Assembly: GCF_013359775.1 (NCBI RefSeq)
Contig: NZ_JABMCI010000066.1
Location: forward strand, 186,001-250,000
Direction: 5' to 3'
Length of the DNA stretch: 64,000 nucleotides
Source: Cellulomonas humilata
Lineage (GTDB): Bacteria; Actinomycetota; Actinomycetes; Actinomycetales; Cellulomonadaceae
Part shown: piece by piece, positions 55,401 through 63,880 of the stretch
How the letters are laid out: the number at the start of each line of letters is the position of its first letter
How positions within the stretch are numbered: position 1 is the first letter of the stretch
Made by a program: the position numbers and the translations under genes
Notes under the pieces: generated by a model
Told to the model about the DNA's origin: nothing
The model's database searches: none
What the model saw: the letters and a program-made list of their open reading frames with translations, nothing else

Positions 55401-58206
55401 GCCGACAGGGGGGAACATCCCGTTCTCGGCGCCGGGCGGCAAGCCCGTCACGTTCTCCTACGTGCTGGCCACGCACGTCCTGACCATCACGGTCACCGAC
55501 CCGCCGCTGCCCGGTACCGGGCTGGCGCAGGCGCAGTGGATCGACCGCGACACGATCGCGTGGCCCGCGGCCTGGGCGCCCGACGCCGCCGCGAGCACCT
55601 TCGCGCTGCACGCCTCGCCCACCGGCGGCTTGAAGGTCCAGGACGGCGCAGTGGTGGGCGGCGACGGCGACCCCGTCCCGCTGACCTACGACCCGGCCGG
55701 GCTCACGGCGGAGCAGCTCGCGAGGTTCCCCGCGCTGACCGGCTACCTCGCGCTGCACCTGCCCGACGGCGCGCCGACGTCCGACCTGCTGCGCGGTGCG
55801 CTCCTGGTCACCCAGGCGGCGTCCGACGGCACCTACGAGGCGGCCACGGGGGTGCAGATCCCGGGCGTGCTCGACGACGTGTACGCCGGTGACGCCCAGG
55901 AGCGGACCCTCGGCGTCACCTGGAAGAAGGGCGTCCCGTCGCTGGCCGTCTGGGCGCCGACGGCACAGGAGGTCGCGCTGCTGGTCTGGCCGGGGACCTC
56001 GTCGACCGAGCAGCGCGTGGCCGCCACGCGTCAGGCGGACGGCACCTGGACCGTGCCCGGGAAGAAGTCCTGGACCGGTGCGCGCTACCTCTGGGAGGTC
56101 ACGGTGTACGCGCCGACGACCGACCAGGTGGAGGTCAACCGCGTGACGGACCCGTACTCGGTGGCGCTCACGCTCAACTCGACGCACTCGGTGCTGGTGG
56201 ACCTGGCCGACAAGGCCTTCCGCCCGACCCAGTGGGAGAAGGCGAAGCAGCCGGTCGTGCGGCCCGTGGACCAGACGATCTACGAGCTGCACGTGCGGGA
56301 CTTCTCCATCAGCGACCTGACCGTCCCGGCGGCCAAGCGCGGCACGTACCTGGCGTTCGCCACCAACGGCGCCGGACGCACGCACCTGCGTGAGCTCGAG
56401 AAGGCGGGCCTGACGACGATCCACCTGCTGCCGACGTTCGACATCGCCTCTATCCAGGAGGACAAGGCGCTCCAGGAGACCCCGGACTGCGACCTCGCGT
56501 CGTACGCACCGGACTCCGACCAGCAGCAGGCCTGCGTGACCGCCGTGGCCGACGCCGACGGGTTCAACTGGGGCTACGACCCGCTGCACTGGACGGCCCC
56601 CGAGGGCTCGTACGCGGTGAACGCCGACGGTGGCGCACGCGTCGCCGAGTTCCGCACGATGGTCGGGGCGCTGCACGCCGACGGCCTGCAGGTGGTGCTC
56701 GACCAGGTGTTCAACCACACGACGGCCAGCGGTCAGTCGCCGCAGTCCGTGCTCGACCGCGTGGTGCCCGGCTACTACCAGCGGCTCAACGCGATCGGGA
56801 ACGTGGAGACCTCGACCTGCTGCCAGAACATCGCCACCGAGCACCAGATGGCGCAGAAGGCGATGGTCGACTCCGTGGTGACCTGGGCCCGTGACTACAA
56901 GGTCGACGGCTTCCGGTTCGACCTCATGGGCCACCACTCGGTGGAGAACATGGAGGCCATCCGGACCGCTCTCGACAGGCTGACCCCGAAGAAGGACGGC
57001 GTCGACGGCAAGAAGGTCTACCTGTACGGCGAGGGCTGGAACTTCGGCGAGGTGGCCGACAACGCGCTGTTCACGCAGGCCACGCAGGGTCAGCTGGGCG
57101 GCACGGGCATCGGCACGTTCTCCGACCGCCTGCGCGACGCCGTGCGCGGAGGGGGACCGTTCGACGAGAACCCCCGCATCCAGGGCTTCGGTTCCGGTGG
57201 CGGTACCGACCCCAACGGTGACGCCATCAACGGCTCGGAGGCCGTCCAGCTGGCCCGGGCGGCGCACGATGCCGACCTGGTCCGCCTCGGCATGGCCGGC
57301 AACCTGCGCGACTACGCGTTCCTGACGAGCGCGGGGACGGTGCAGACCGGCGCGGAGCTCGACTACAACGGCCAGCCGGCCGGGTACGCCGACTCCCCGG
57401 AGGAGGTCATCACCTACGTCGACGCCCACGACAACGAGACGCTGTGGGACTCGCTCACGTACAAGCTGCCCACGGACACCCCGATGGCGGACCGCGTGCG
57501 CATGAACACCGTCTCGCTGGCGACGACGGCCCTGGCCCAGACGCCCTCGTTCTGGCACGCGGGCGCCGACCTGCTGCGGAGCAAGTCGCTCGACCGGAAC
57601 AGCTACAACTCCGGCGACTGGTTCAACCTGCTCGACCTGTCCGGCCAGGACAACGGCTTCGGCCGCGGTCTGCCCCCGGCGGCCGACAACTCCGCGAAGT
57701 GGCCCATCCAGCAGCCGCTGCTGGCCGACCCGGCGCTCAAGCCGACGCCGGCCGACATCGCCACGGCCTCCAAGGCCGCGGACGACCTGCTGCGGCTGAG
57801 GTTCTCCACGCCGCTGTTCCGGCTCGGCTCGGCGGACCTGATCGAGCAGAAGGTCAGCTTCCCGGGCTCCGGCCCGGACGCCGACCCGGGTGTCGTGGTC
57901 ATGGCCATCGACGACGCGCCCGGCTGGGACCCGACGACCCGGCGCTGGACCAAGGACGTGGACCGCACGCTCGACGGCGTCCTGGTCGTGGTCAACGGGT
58001 CCGACGAGGCGACGACGCAGACGGTGCCCGACCTGTCCGGCCACCGGTTGACACTGTCGTCGGTCCAGGCCAAGGGGAGCGACCCCGTGGTCAAGGGCAC
58101 CACCTGGGACAAGGCCACCGGCACGGTGACCGTCCCGCCGCGCACGGTCGCGGTGCTCGTCGAGAAGGCGGGCCACGGCCACGGTGGGTGGCACTGGGGG
58201 CGGTGA
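52408..58206 (+). CDS. Secreted bifunctional alpha-amylase/pullulanase (amylopullulanase)
   Basis: A 1932-residue exoenzyme with a Sec signal peptide (cleavage near AAAAD, residue 40). Order: X25-like module (about 42-145), GH13 amylase (about 165-720; nucleophile in DGFRIDTAKH near 418, acid in FGEVYD near 454, third acid in GNHDMGR near 523), Fn3-like linker, two more X25-like modules (PGSHNSEMGCAGDWEP, PGSFNSEVGCDEDWAP), pullulanase N-domain and CBM48, then GH13 pullulanase (DGFRFDLMGHHS near 1507, YGEGWNFGE near 1542, DAHDNET near 1675). It should cut both alpha-1,4 and alpha-1,6 bonds of starch and glycogen. No LPXTG or anchor; start has AAGGAG. Confidence 0.93.
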   Translation: MSPADAPVRPLSRAFAALTALAVAGIGLVAAVGTPAAAADRTVALVGSLQSELGCPGDWQPDCNATDLAPTTTAGVYAADFTVPAGEYEYKVAINDSWDEAYGKNGTTGDNNNIPLVIAGPSTLRFTYDDTTHRIALTPLDLGAGYTPADDALVATPVRDPGANQQFYFVMTDRFADGDDANDTGGLTGDRLTTGFDPADKGFYEGGDLAGLHSKLDYIEGLGTTAIWLTPSFKNRAVQGTGANASAGYHGYWITDFTQIDPHLGTNAELEALIADAHARGIKVYFDIITNHTADVIDYTEGQYGYIDQATSPYTDAGGTEFDPATYAGTDSFPTMDAATSFPYTPVIAPEDENVKVPGWLNDPTLYHNRGDSTWVGESVTYGDFTGLDDLMTEHPAVVDGFVDVYNDWVDLGVDGFRIDTAKHVNFEFWEKFTTAVRDHATSVGNPDFFMFGEVYDADPAKLSPYLRDSDMNAVLDFTFQSAAANYAKGFSAGGLKALYAGDDMYTTPTTNAQALPTFLGNHDMGRIGYVVKDAGNPEQRSELAHSLMYLTRGQPVVYYGDEQGFAGVGTGGDKDARQSLFATQVPEYANQTLLDGTTVGSVDRYGTDTALYDHIAELAALRSAHPALQDGAQIERYADGAVYAFSRVDADDKVEHLVATNNGTTPATVTIDTLTPGATFAPLYGTSTSLTAAADGTVSVTVPALSAVVLQAGTTVAAPATAGPITLTAPTPGAGLTGQAAVGADVADDVWSQTSFAYRVLGDDAWTPLGTSETTSPRVFHTVSGLPDGAVVEYRAVTVDAAGNASAASTYASVGVAIDGVVPDTGPVSPTSVSVPGSHNSEMGCAGDWEPACEVDQLTKRADGVWSGTFDLPVGTYEYKVAINGSWDENYGAGGAPGGANVTYSVTTAGPVTFYYDETTHYFSSTAQGPILTVPGSFNSEVGCDEDWAPWCMATWLQDLDGDGTFTYTEPDLPAGSYEAKAAHNLSWDESYGAGGSPTGGNIPFSAPGGKPVTFSYVLATHVLTITVTDPPLPGTGLAQAQWIDRDTIAWPAAWAPDAAASTFALHASPTGGLKVQDGAVVGGDGDPVPLTYDPAGLTAEQLARFPALTGYLALHLPDGAPTSDLLRGALLVTQAASDGTYEAATGVQIPGVLDDVYAGDAQERTLGVTWKKGVPSLAVWAPTAQEVALLVWPGTSSTEQRVAATRQADGTWTVPGKKSWTGARYLWEVTVYAPTTDQVEVNRVTDPYSVALTLNSTHSVLVDLADKAFRPTQWEKAKQPVVRPVDQTIYELHVRDFSISDLTVPAAKRGTYLAFATNGAGRTHLRELEKAGLTTIHLLPTFDIASIQEDKALQETPDCDLASYAPDSDQQQACVTAVADADGFNWGYDPLHWTAPEGSYAVNADGGARVAEFRTMVGALHADGLQVVLDQVFNHTTASGQSPQSVLDRVVPGYYQRLNAIGNVETSTCCQNIATEHQMAQKAMVDSVVTWARDYKVDGFRFDLMGHHSVENMEAIRTALDRLTPKKDGVDGKKVYLYGEGWNFGEVADNALFTQATQGQLGGTGIGTFSDRLRDAVRGGGPFDENPRIQGFGSGGGTDPNGDAINGSEAVQLARAAHDADLVRLGMAGNLRDYAFLTSAGTVQTGAELDYNGQPAGYADSPEEVITYVDAHDNETLWDSLTYKLPTDTPMADRVRMNTVSLATTALAQTPSFWHAGADLLRSKSLDRNSYNSGDWFNLLDLSGQDNGFGRGLPPAADNSAKWPIQQPLLADPALKPTPADIATASKAADDLLRLRFSTPLFRLGSADLIEQKVSFPGSGPDADPGVVVMAIDDAPGWDPTTRRWTKDVDRTLDGVLVVVNGSDEATTQTVPDLSGHRLTLSSVQAKGSDPVVKGTTWDKATGTVTVPPRTVAVLVEKAGHGHGGWHWGR

Positions 58207-58217
58207 CCGCCTGAGGT

Positions 58218-58258
58218 GACGACGGGGCGGGGCCGGGTGCCGGTCCTGCCCCGTCGTC
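58218..58258 (+). terminator. Terminator of the amylopullulanase gene
   Basis: Arms GACGACGGGGC and its complement (11 bp) with an inner GGCCGG/CCGGTC stem. Confidence 0.72.
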
Positions 58259-58367
58259 GTGCGGACCCGCCGGACCTCCCCCTACGGTGAGCTCGTGTGC
58301 GGATGCCGCACGCGCGGCCCGGCAGCCCGCGACCACGCCGGCTCGGCCCTCAAGGAGGAGGCACATC

Positions 58368-58964
58368 GTGGCAGCCCTCGACGACCTGACAGCGGCGATC
58401 CCGATCGACCAGCTCGCCGCCAAGCTGGGGGTGGACACCGCGACCGCCCAGAGCGCCGTCGCCGCCGCCCTCCCGGCCCTGCTGGGCGGGATCGAGGCGA
58501 ACGCGCAGGACCCGGCCGGCGCCGCGTCCCTCTCGAAGGCGCTCGGCACCAAGGACCCGGCGCTCGTCGAGGGCGGCGTCGACCTGGACCAGGTGGACAC
58601 CGACGACGGCGCCAAGATCGTGCGCAACGTGTTCGGCTCGAACCAGGACCAGGTGGTGGCGGCGCTCGGCTCCGACTCGCGCACGCCCGACCAGTCCATC
58701 ATCGCCAAGGTGCTCCCGATGCTCGCCCCGATCGTCATGGCGTTCCTGGCCAAGCAGCTGGCCGGGCGGTCGGGCTCGACGACCAGCGGCGCGGCCGAGG
58801 GCGGTGGGTCCGGCGGCGGCGGGCTCGGCGACGTGCTCGGGGGAGTGCTCGGTGGGGGTGGCTCGGGCGGCGGCCTCGGGGACGTCCTCGGCGGACTGCT
58901 CGGCGGGTCCTCGGGCGGGATCGGGGACGTCCTCGGCGGTCTGCTCGGCGGCGGCAAGCGCTGA
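58368..58964 (+). CDS. DUF937 protein with glycine-rich repeat tail
   Basis: A 198-residue protein. The N-terminal DUF937 helical region (about 1-130: AAIPIDQLAAKLGV, AALPALLGGIEAN) is followed by a glycine-rich tail with three LGDVLGG(V/L)LGG-type repeats. Such proteins (YidB-like) have no settled function. GTG 58368 has a very strong AAGGAGGAGG site; the frame upstream of it is not needed. A strong terminator follows. Confidence 0.82.
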   Translation: MAALDDLTAAIPIDQLAAKLGVDTATAQSAVAAALPALLGGIEANAQDPAGAASLSKALGTKDPALVEGGVDLDQVDTDDGAKIVRNVFGSNQDQVVAALGSDSRTPDQSIIAKVLPMLAPIVMAFLAKQLAGRSGSTTSGAAEGGGSGGGGLGDVLGGVLGGGGSGGGLGDVLGGLLGGSSGGIGDVLGGLLGGGKR

Positions 58965-58976
58965 CCCCCAGGCACA

Positions 58977-59014
58977 CGAAGGGCCCGCGACCAGTGACTG
59001 TCGCGGGCCCTTCG
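58977..59014. terminator. Bidirectional terminator
   Basis: Perfect 15-bp arms CGAAGGGCCCGCGAC and its complement with an 8-nt loop, between the convergent DUF937 gene and the sugar ABC operon. Confidence 0.85.
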
Positions 59015-59061
59015 TCTGTGCCGGGTTGCGGAGACCGCGGCGGGTGGTCACGCCAGGGGCG

Positions 59062-59958
59062 TCAGCCCTTGACCGACCCGGACATGAGGCCGCCGATGAA
59101 GTACTTCCCGAGCAGGATGTACACCAGCAGCGTCGGCAGCGACGCGAGCAGGGCGCCCGCCATCGAGATGCCGTAGTTGGTGAGCAGCGCACCGTTGGCC
59201 AGGTTGTTGAGCGCCAGGGTCACCGGGCCGTTCTGGCTGGAGGAGAAGAAGACCGCGAACAGGAAGTCGTTCCACGCCGAGGTGAACTGCCAGATGAGGA
59301 CGACCACGAAGCTCGGGATCGAGATGGGCAGCACGACGGACCAGTAGGTCCGCAGCATCCCGGCACCGTCCACGCGGGCGGCCTCGACCAGCTCCTCGGG
59401 GATGGACATGTAGTAGTTGCGGAAGATCAGCGTCGTGATCGGCAGCCCGTAGATCACGTGCAGGATGATCAGCGACGGGACGCCCGAGGGGATGCCGGCG
59501 CCCAGGATGAGCTGGAGCAGCGGGATCATCACGGCCTGGTAGGGGATGAACATCCCGAACAGGATCAGGGTGAAGACGATGTCCGCACCCTTGAAGCGCC
59601 AGCGCGCCAGGACGAAGCCGTTCATCGACCCCAGGAACGAGGAGATGATCGCGGCCGGGATCACCATCTGGAAGGTGCGCCACAGCGACGGCGACAGCGC
59701 CGTCCAGGCGGCGGTCCAGTTCTCCGTGGTCCACACCTGCGGCAGGTTCCAGGCGCGCGCCGGGGTGGCGTCGCCCAGGCCCTTGAAGCTGGTCACGATC
59801 AGCACGTAGACCGGGATCAGGACGAGGAGCGTGAAGAAGATGAGCAGCGCGTACTTGGCCGTGCGGCCCCTCGAGAACCTGCTGCGGGTCACCGCGGCGG
59901 TGGGGCCGGCCGGGCGGCCGAGGGGAGCGGTGAGCTCCGCGGGGGTGACGGTGGTCAT
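59062..59958 (-). CDS. CUT1 sugar ABC permease, MalG-like
   Basis: A 298-residue permease with six helices and the EAA loop EELVEAARVDGAG near residue 195. Last gene of the binding protein-permease-permease operon. Its ATG overlaps the stop of the MalF-like gene (TGATG). No ATPase gene is present, as usual for CUT1 systems that share an MsiK-type ATPase. Confidence 0.9.
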   Translation of the reverse strand: MTTVTPAELTAPLGRPAGPTAAVTRSRFSRGRTAKYALLIFFTLLVLIPVYVLIVTSFKGLGDATPARAWNLPQVWTTENWTAAWTALSPSLWRTFQMVIPAAIISSFLGSMNGFVLARWRFKGADIVFTLILFGMFIPYQAVMIPLLQLILGAGIPSGVPSLIILHVIYGLPITTLIFRNYYMSIPEELVEAARVDGAGMLRTYWSVVLPISIPSFVVVLIWQFTSAWNDFLFAVFFSSSQNGPVTLALNNLANGALLTNYGISMAGALLASLPTLLVYILLGKYFIGGLMSGSVKG

Positions 59959-60860
59959 CAGTGCTTCTCCGTCCGGTTGAGGTGCACCAGGTACGGGATG
60001 ATGAGCACCGCGACGATGACCAGCAGGATCGCGCCGACGGCCGCGGCGTTCGAGTAGTCGAAGCTCGACTTGAACACGTACATGTCGATCGCCGGCACCT
60101 TCGTCTGGTAGTTGGCCGGCTTCGAGATCGACATGATCAGGTCGAACGCCTTGAGGGACATGTGGCCGACGATGATCACCGCGGACAGGGCGACGGGGCT
60201 CAGCTGCGGGAAGATCACGTGGCGGTACGTCTGCCAGCTGCTGGCACCGTCGATCTGCGACGCCTCGCGCAGCTCCTCCGGGATGCCGCGGAAGCCGGCG
60301 AGGAACAGGGCCATGACGTAGCCGGACAGCTGCCAGATGGCGGGGATCGCGATGGCCGCGATGCCCACGTCGACGTTGTTCCACCAGTTGTTCTGGAGGA
60401 ACGGCAGGCCGATCATCTGGAACAGCCGGTTGAGGCCGGAGGCGTTCTCACCCTGGTTGGAGTTGAGCAGCCAGCGCCACACCACGCCCGAGGCGACGAA
60501 CGAGACCGCCATGGGGAACAGGTAGATGGAGCGGAAGACGCCCTCGAAGCGCACGGGCCGGTCCAGCAGCCAGGCCCAGACGAACCCGAAGAACATCGTG
60601 CCCGCCAGGAAGACGACGGTGTACAGGACCAGGTTGCGCAGCGAGTGCTGGAACGAGTCGGACCCGAACAGCGTGAAGTAGTTCTCGAGGCCGACGAAGC
60701 TCACGGGCGCCTTGCCGTTGGCCTGCGCGGCGTTGTGGATGTCCCGGAACGACGTGTTCGCGTTGACCGCGAGGAGGCCGTACACGAAGACACCGAGCAG
60801 GATCAGGGTCGGCGAGATGAGCAGGAGGGGAGGCCCCCACTTACGGATCTGTCGGGGCAC
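59958..60860 (-). CDS. CUT1 sugar ABC permease, MalF-like
   Basis: A 300-residue permease with six helices and the EAA loop EELREASQIDGASSW near residue 200. GTG 60860 was chosen for its AGGAGG site 6 nt upstream; the longer frame has no such signal. Partners: the MalG-like permease downstream and the binding protein upstream, from which it is separated by 147 bp holding a hairpin. Confidence 0.9.
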   Translation of the reverse strand: MPRQIRKWGPPLLLISPTLILLGVFVYGLLAVNANTSFRDIHNAAQANGKAPVSFVGLENYFTLFGSDSFQHSLRNLVLYTVVFLAGTMFFGFVWAWLLDRPVRFEGVFRSIYLFPMAVSFVASGVVWRWLLNSNQGENASGLNRLFQMIGLPFLQNNWWNNVDVGIAAIAIPAIWQLSGYVMALFLAGFRGIPEELREASQIDGASSWQTYRHVIFPQLSPVALSAVIIVGHMSLKAFDLIMSISKPANYQTKVPAIDMYVFKSSFDYSNAAAVGAILLVIVAVLIIPYLVHLNRTEKH

Positions 60861-60950
60861 GCGTGCCTCCTGGAGTCGTGACGAGCGTTCGGACGGGTCG
60901 GGCGGTCGGATCAGCCGACCCGGGTCGAGCAGGCGCTGCACGCGGCCCCG

Positions 60951-60979
60951 CCCCGGCCCTGGGATCGCCAGGGCCGGGG
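60951..60979 (-). terminator. Intra-operonic hairpin between binding protein and permeases
   Basis: Perfect 12-bp arms CCCCGGCCCTGG and its complement with a 5-nt loop. Its place just after the binding-protein gene suggests it protects that part of the mRNA and lowers permease expression. Confidence 0.65.
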
Positions 60980-61007
60980 ACGGGACCGTGTCATGCGGTG
61001 AGCCGGA

Positions 61008-62306
61008 TCAGCCGGCGTTCGCCTCGGCGGCCGCGACCAGGTCGGCCTGGAAGCCGGCGAGGTCGCCACCACCGGTGGTGAACTTGCTGGTGGCGTCCGA
61101 GATCGCGTTGGCCCAGGCGGCCGGGGCCGCTGCGCCGTGCGCCAGCGAGGAGACGATGGTGTCCTGACCGAAGGACGTCATCGCGGACTGCTGGTACTCC
61201 GAGAAGTCCTCGGGCTTGGCGTCGTTGCGGGCCGGGATGGAGCCCTTCGCCTTGTTGAACGCGACCTGGCCGTCGAGCGACCCGATCGTCTTCAGCCACG
61301 CCTTGGCGCCGGCCGGGTGCGGGGCACCGACGGGCAGCGTGAAGGAGTCGGCGAGGAAGTCGAAGACGCCGTCGGTGCCGGGGACCGGCATGTAGACGTA
61401 GTCGGCAGGAGCCTTCTTGCCGGCCTCCTCGAACGCGGCCACGGCCCAGTCGCCCATGACGTTGAACGCGGCGTTGCCGTCGATGACCTGCTGCGTCGCG
61501 TCGGGCCAGTCGAGACCGTCGCGGTCCTCGTTCGTGTAGCTCATGAGCTTCTCGAAGTCGGTGAGCGCGTCGGTGACCTCGGGGCTGGCCCAGTCGGTCG
61601 ACCCGTCCCAGAGACCGTTGTAGCCGTCGGCGCCCAGGCTGGACAGGAGGATCGTCTCGAACAGGTTGACCTGGGTCCACGTGGTCGCCACCGAGAGCGG
61701 CGTGCGGCCCGTCTTCTCCTTGACGGCGTCGAGCGCGACGAACCAGTCGTCGAGCGACGCGTACGTCGCGGCCGGGTCGAGGCCCGAGTCCGTGAGGAGC
61801 TGGGTGTTGGCCCAGACGACGTTGGCGCGGTGGATGTTCGACGGGATGGAGTAGATCTTGCCGTCGACGGTGAGGCGCTCGACCAGGTCGGCCGGGAAGG
61901 CGTCGCGCAGACCGAACTCGTCGTACAGGGCCGAGACGTCCTCGACCTGGCCGGCGTTGATGTAGTCGGTCAGCTCCGCGCCCGCGTGGGCCTGGAACGT
62001 GTCCGGCGGGTCGTTGGCCTGCAGGCGGGACTGGAGCAGGTCCTTGGCCGCGGAGCCGGCGCCACCGGCGACCGCGCCGTTGATGAACGTGACGTCGGGG
62101 TTCTGGGTCTCGAACACGCCGACGAGGGCATCGAGGCCGAGCTTCTCGGACCCGCTGGCCCACCAGGTGAAGACCTCCACCTCGTCGCCGCTGCCGGTGC
62201 CGCCGGTCTCGTCATCGCTGCCGCTGCCGGTGCTGCACGCGGCCAGCGCGAGGCTGGCGACGGCGAGACCTGCGGCCATGGCGGTGAACTTGCGTGCTGT
62301 ACGCAT
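61008..62306 (-). CDS. CUT1 sugar-binding lipoprotein
   Basis: A 432-residue extracellular solute-binding protein (SBP family 1) with a lipobox LAACS near residue 22, followed by VEVFTWWASGSEK and FQAHAGAELTDYI. Trp-rich segments (VEVFTWW, DDWFVAL) fit oligosaccharide binding. First gene of the operon; ATG 62306 has AGGAG 6 nt upstream. The divergent ROK regulator probably controls it. The ligand may be a starch- or cellulose-derived oligosaccharide. Confidence 0.9.
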   Translation of the reverse strand: MRTARKFTAMAAGLAVASLALAACSTGSGSDDETGGTGSGDEVEVFTWWASGSEKLGLDALVGVFETQNPDVTFINGAVAGGAGSAAKDLLQSRLQANDPPDTFQAHAGAELTDYINAGQVEDVSALYDEFGLRDAFPADLVERLTVDGKIYSIPSNIHRANVVWANTQLLTDSGLDPAATYASLDDWFVALDAVKEKTGRTPLSVATTWTQVNLFETILLSSLGADGYNGLWDGSTDWASPEVTDALTDFEKLMSYTNEDRDGLDWPDATQQVIDGNAAFNVMGDWAVAAFEEAGKKAPADYVYMPVPGTDGVFDFLADSFTLPVGAPHPAGAKAWLKTIGSLDGQVAFNKAKGSIPARNDAKPEDFSEYQQSAMTSFGQDTIVSSLAHGAAAPAAWANAISDATSKFTTGGGDLAGFQADLVAAAEANAG

Positions 62307-62488
62307 GTGACTCCTACGCCTTCTTTGCCGTGGATATGGGTGCTGCTGGCCGGGGGTGGGGTCCCGCGGCCCGTGTGCTCGCCCGGCGGAGCGGGAGCGT
62401 CTGCCGGACGATCGGTCGGAGGCCCTGCGTTGCGCCTCGCCCCGATCCGGGTCACATCACATAGCCGGGGCGACTTTGAAGTCAAGAA

Positions 62489-62527
62489 GTGAACACATGA
62501 GTGGCCAAATCGTGATCTGGTGTTCAC
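62489..62527. promoter_or_regulatory. Candidate operator: GTGAACAC/GTGTTCAC inverted repeat
   Basis: Perfect 8-bp arms separated by 23 nt, about three helical turns centre to centre, in the region between the sugar operon and the ROK gene. Could bind the ROK protein as two dimers or another regulator. Confidence 0.5.
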
Positions 62528-62683
62528 CCGCTGGAGACGTCACGTCGTCCGGGTCGCCGCAGACCTCCTGGTCTGCGGCATTTCTGCGCCGTCGCCGCAG
62601 GTCGGGGCCGGGAGCGGCACGGTCGCGGCGGTCGGCCCGCCGGTACGCGCGCAGGTCCACCCGAGGTGCGGCGGACGGCTGTG

Positions 62684-62695
62684 TATCCTGCGCCG
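62684..62695 (+). promoter_or_regulatory. -10 element of the ROK gene, leaderless type
   Basis: TATCCT at 62684-62689 ends exactly 6 nt before GTG 62696, which decides the start codon; no ribosome-binding site is present. Confidence 0.6.
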
Positions 62696-63880
62696 GTGGG
62701 CAATGACCGGGTCACACCGGGCTCGCAGACTTCACTGCGTGAAGCCAACCGGGCGCGGATCGTCAGCGCCGTCCAGCAGCGTGGCTCGCTCACGCAGGTC
62801 GAGCTGGCCGGCGTCACCGGCCTGTCCCCAGCCACCGTGTCCAACATCGTCAAAGAGCTGACGAGCGCCGGCGTCCTGCACACGGCCCCCACGTCGCGCA
62901 GCGGCCGACGGGCCCAGCAGGTGACGCTCGCCCGCAACCTCGGGCTCGTCGCCGGGATGCACTTCGGCACGCGATCGCTGCGCGTGGCCCTCTCGGACGT
63001 GGCGCACCGCATCGTCGCCGAGCAGCGCATGCCGCTGCCGCCCGACCACCGCGCCGACCAGGGCCTCGAGCGGGCCGCCATGCTGCTCACCGAGATGGTC
63101 GACTCGGTCGACGCCACCCTGGCCGAGGTGCTGGCCGTCGGGGTCGGCGTGCCCGCGCCCGTCGACGTGCGGACCGGCCAGCTCTCCTCCCTGGGCATGC
63201 TGCGCGGCTGGGACGGTGCACCGGTGCCCCAGATGCTCGGCCAGCTCCTCGGCCTGCCCGTGTACATCGACAACGACGCCAACCTGGGCGCGCTCGCGGA
63301 GGTCCGCCTCGGCGCCGCACGCGGGAAGCAGCACGTGGTCTACGTGCGCGCGTCCCACGGGGTCGGCGGCGGTCTGGTGCTCGGCGGCGAGGTGTTCCAC
63401 GGTCGCGTGGGCGCCGCGGGCGAGATCGGGCACACGACGATCGACGACCAGGGACCCGTCTGCCGCTGCGGCAACCGCGGCTGCCTCGAGATGTACGTGG
63501 GCGCCCCCGTGCTGCTGGAGATGCTGCGGCCGAGCCACGGCAACCTCACGCTGCGCGACGTGATCGCCCGCGCGCAGGCCGGCGACACCGGGTGCCGGCG
63601 CGTGATCGCCGACGCCGGGCACCACCTCGGTGTCGCCGCCGCGAGCGTGTGCAACCTGTTCGACCCCGAGCTCCTGGTGGTCGGCGGGGAGCTGGCGGAC
63701 GCGGGCGAGCTGCTGCTCGAGCCCCTGCGCGTCGCGCTCGCCCAGCGCACCATCCCCAGCACCGCCGGTCCGGTCCCCGTGGTCGGCGCGGAGCTGGGCG
63801 CCGCGGCCGAGGTGCGCGGCGCGCTCGCGGTGGCGCTCGACACGGTGACGATCGCCGGCGCCGGGGCGGTGGTCGTGTGA
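62696..63880 (+). CDS. ROK-family transcriptional regulator
   Basis: A 394-residue regulator: N-terminal winged helix (about 12-70, QVELAGVTGLSPATVSNIV), then a ROK sugar-kinase-like domain with DNDANLGALAE, the zinc-binding loop CRCGNRGCLE and GHTTIDD. It probably senses a sugar and represses the divergent CUT1 operon, and perhaps the downstream xylose-type gene. It overlaps the next gene by 4 bp (GTGA), so it is the first gene of another sugar-uptake operon. Confidence 0.9.
   Translation: MGNDRVTPGSQTSLREANRARIVSAVQQRGSLTQVELAGVTGLSPATVSNIVKELTSAGVLHTAPTSRSGRRAQQVTLARNLGLVAGMHFGTRSLRVALSDVAHRIVAEQRMPLPPDHRADQGLERAAMLLTEMVDSVDATLAEVLAVGVGVPAPVDVRTGQLSSLGMLRGWDGAPVPQMLGQLLGLPVYIDNDANLGALAEVRLGAARGKQHVVYVRASHGVGGGLVLGGEVFHGRVGAAGEIGHTTIDDQGPVCRCGNRGCLEMYVGAPVLLEMLRPSHGNLTLRDVIARAQAGDTGCRRVIADAGHHLGVAAASVCNLFDPELLVVGGELADAGELLLEPLRVALAQRTIPSTAGPVPVVGAELGAAAEVRGALAVALDTVTIAGAGAVVV

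Larger units (their letters stand above)
62307..62695. other. 389-bp divergent intergenic region
   Basis: Holds the promoters of the sugar operon (-) and the ROK regulator (+). I see an inverted repeat GTGAACAC/GTGTTCAC (62489-62496 and 62520-62527, centres 31 bp apart) and an AT-richer patch at 62470-62530 with TTGAAGTCAA. No coding region is convincing here; short open frames are shadows. Confidence 0.6.

Noticed and set aside
52081-58194. A 2037-residue open frame on the - strand opposite the amylopullulanase
   Set aside because: It is the antisense shadow of a strongly GC3-biased gene: composition is Arg/Gly/Val/His-rich, there are no domains or ribosome-binding site, and the + strand has a complete, motif-bearing protein.
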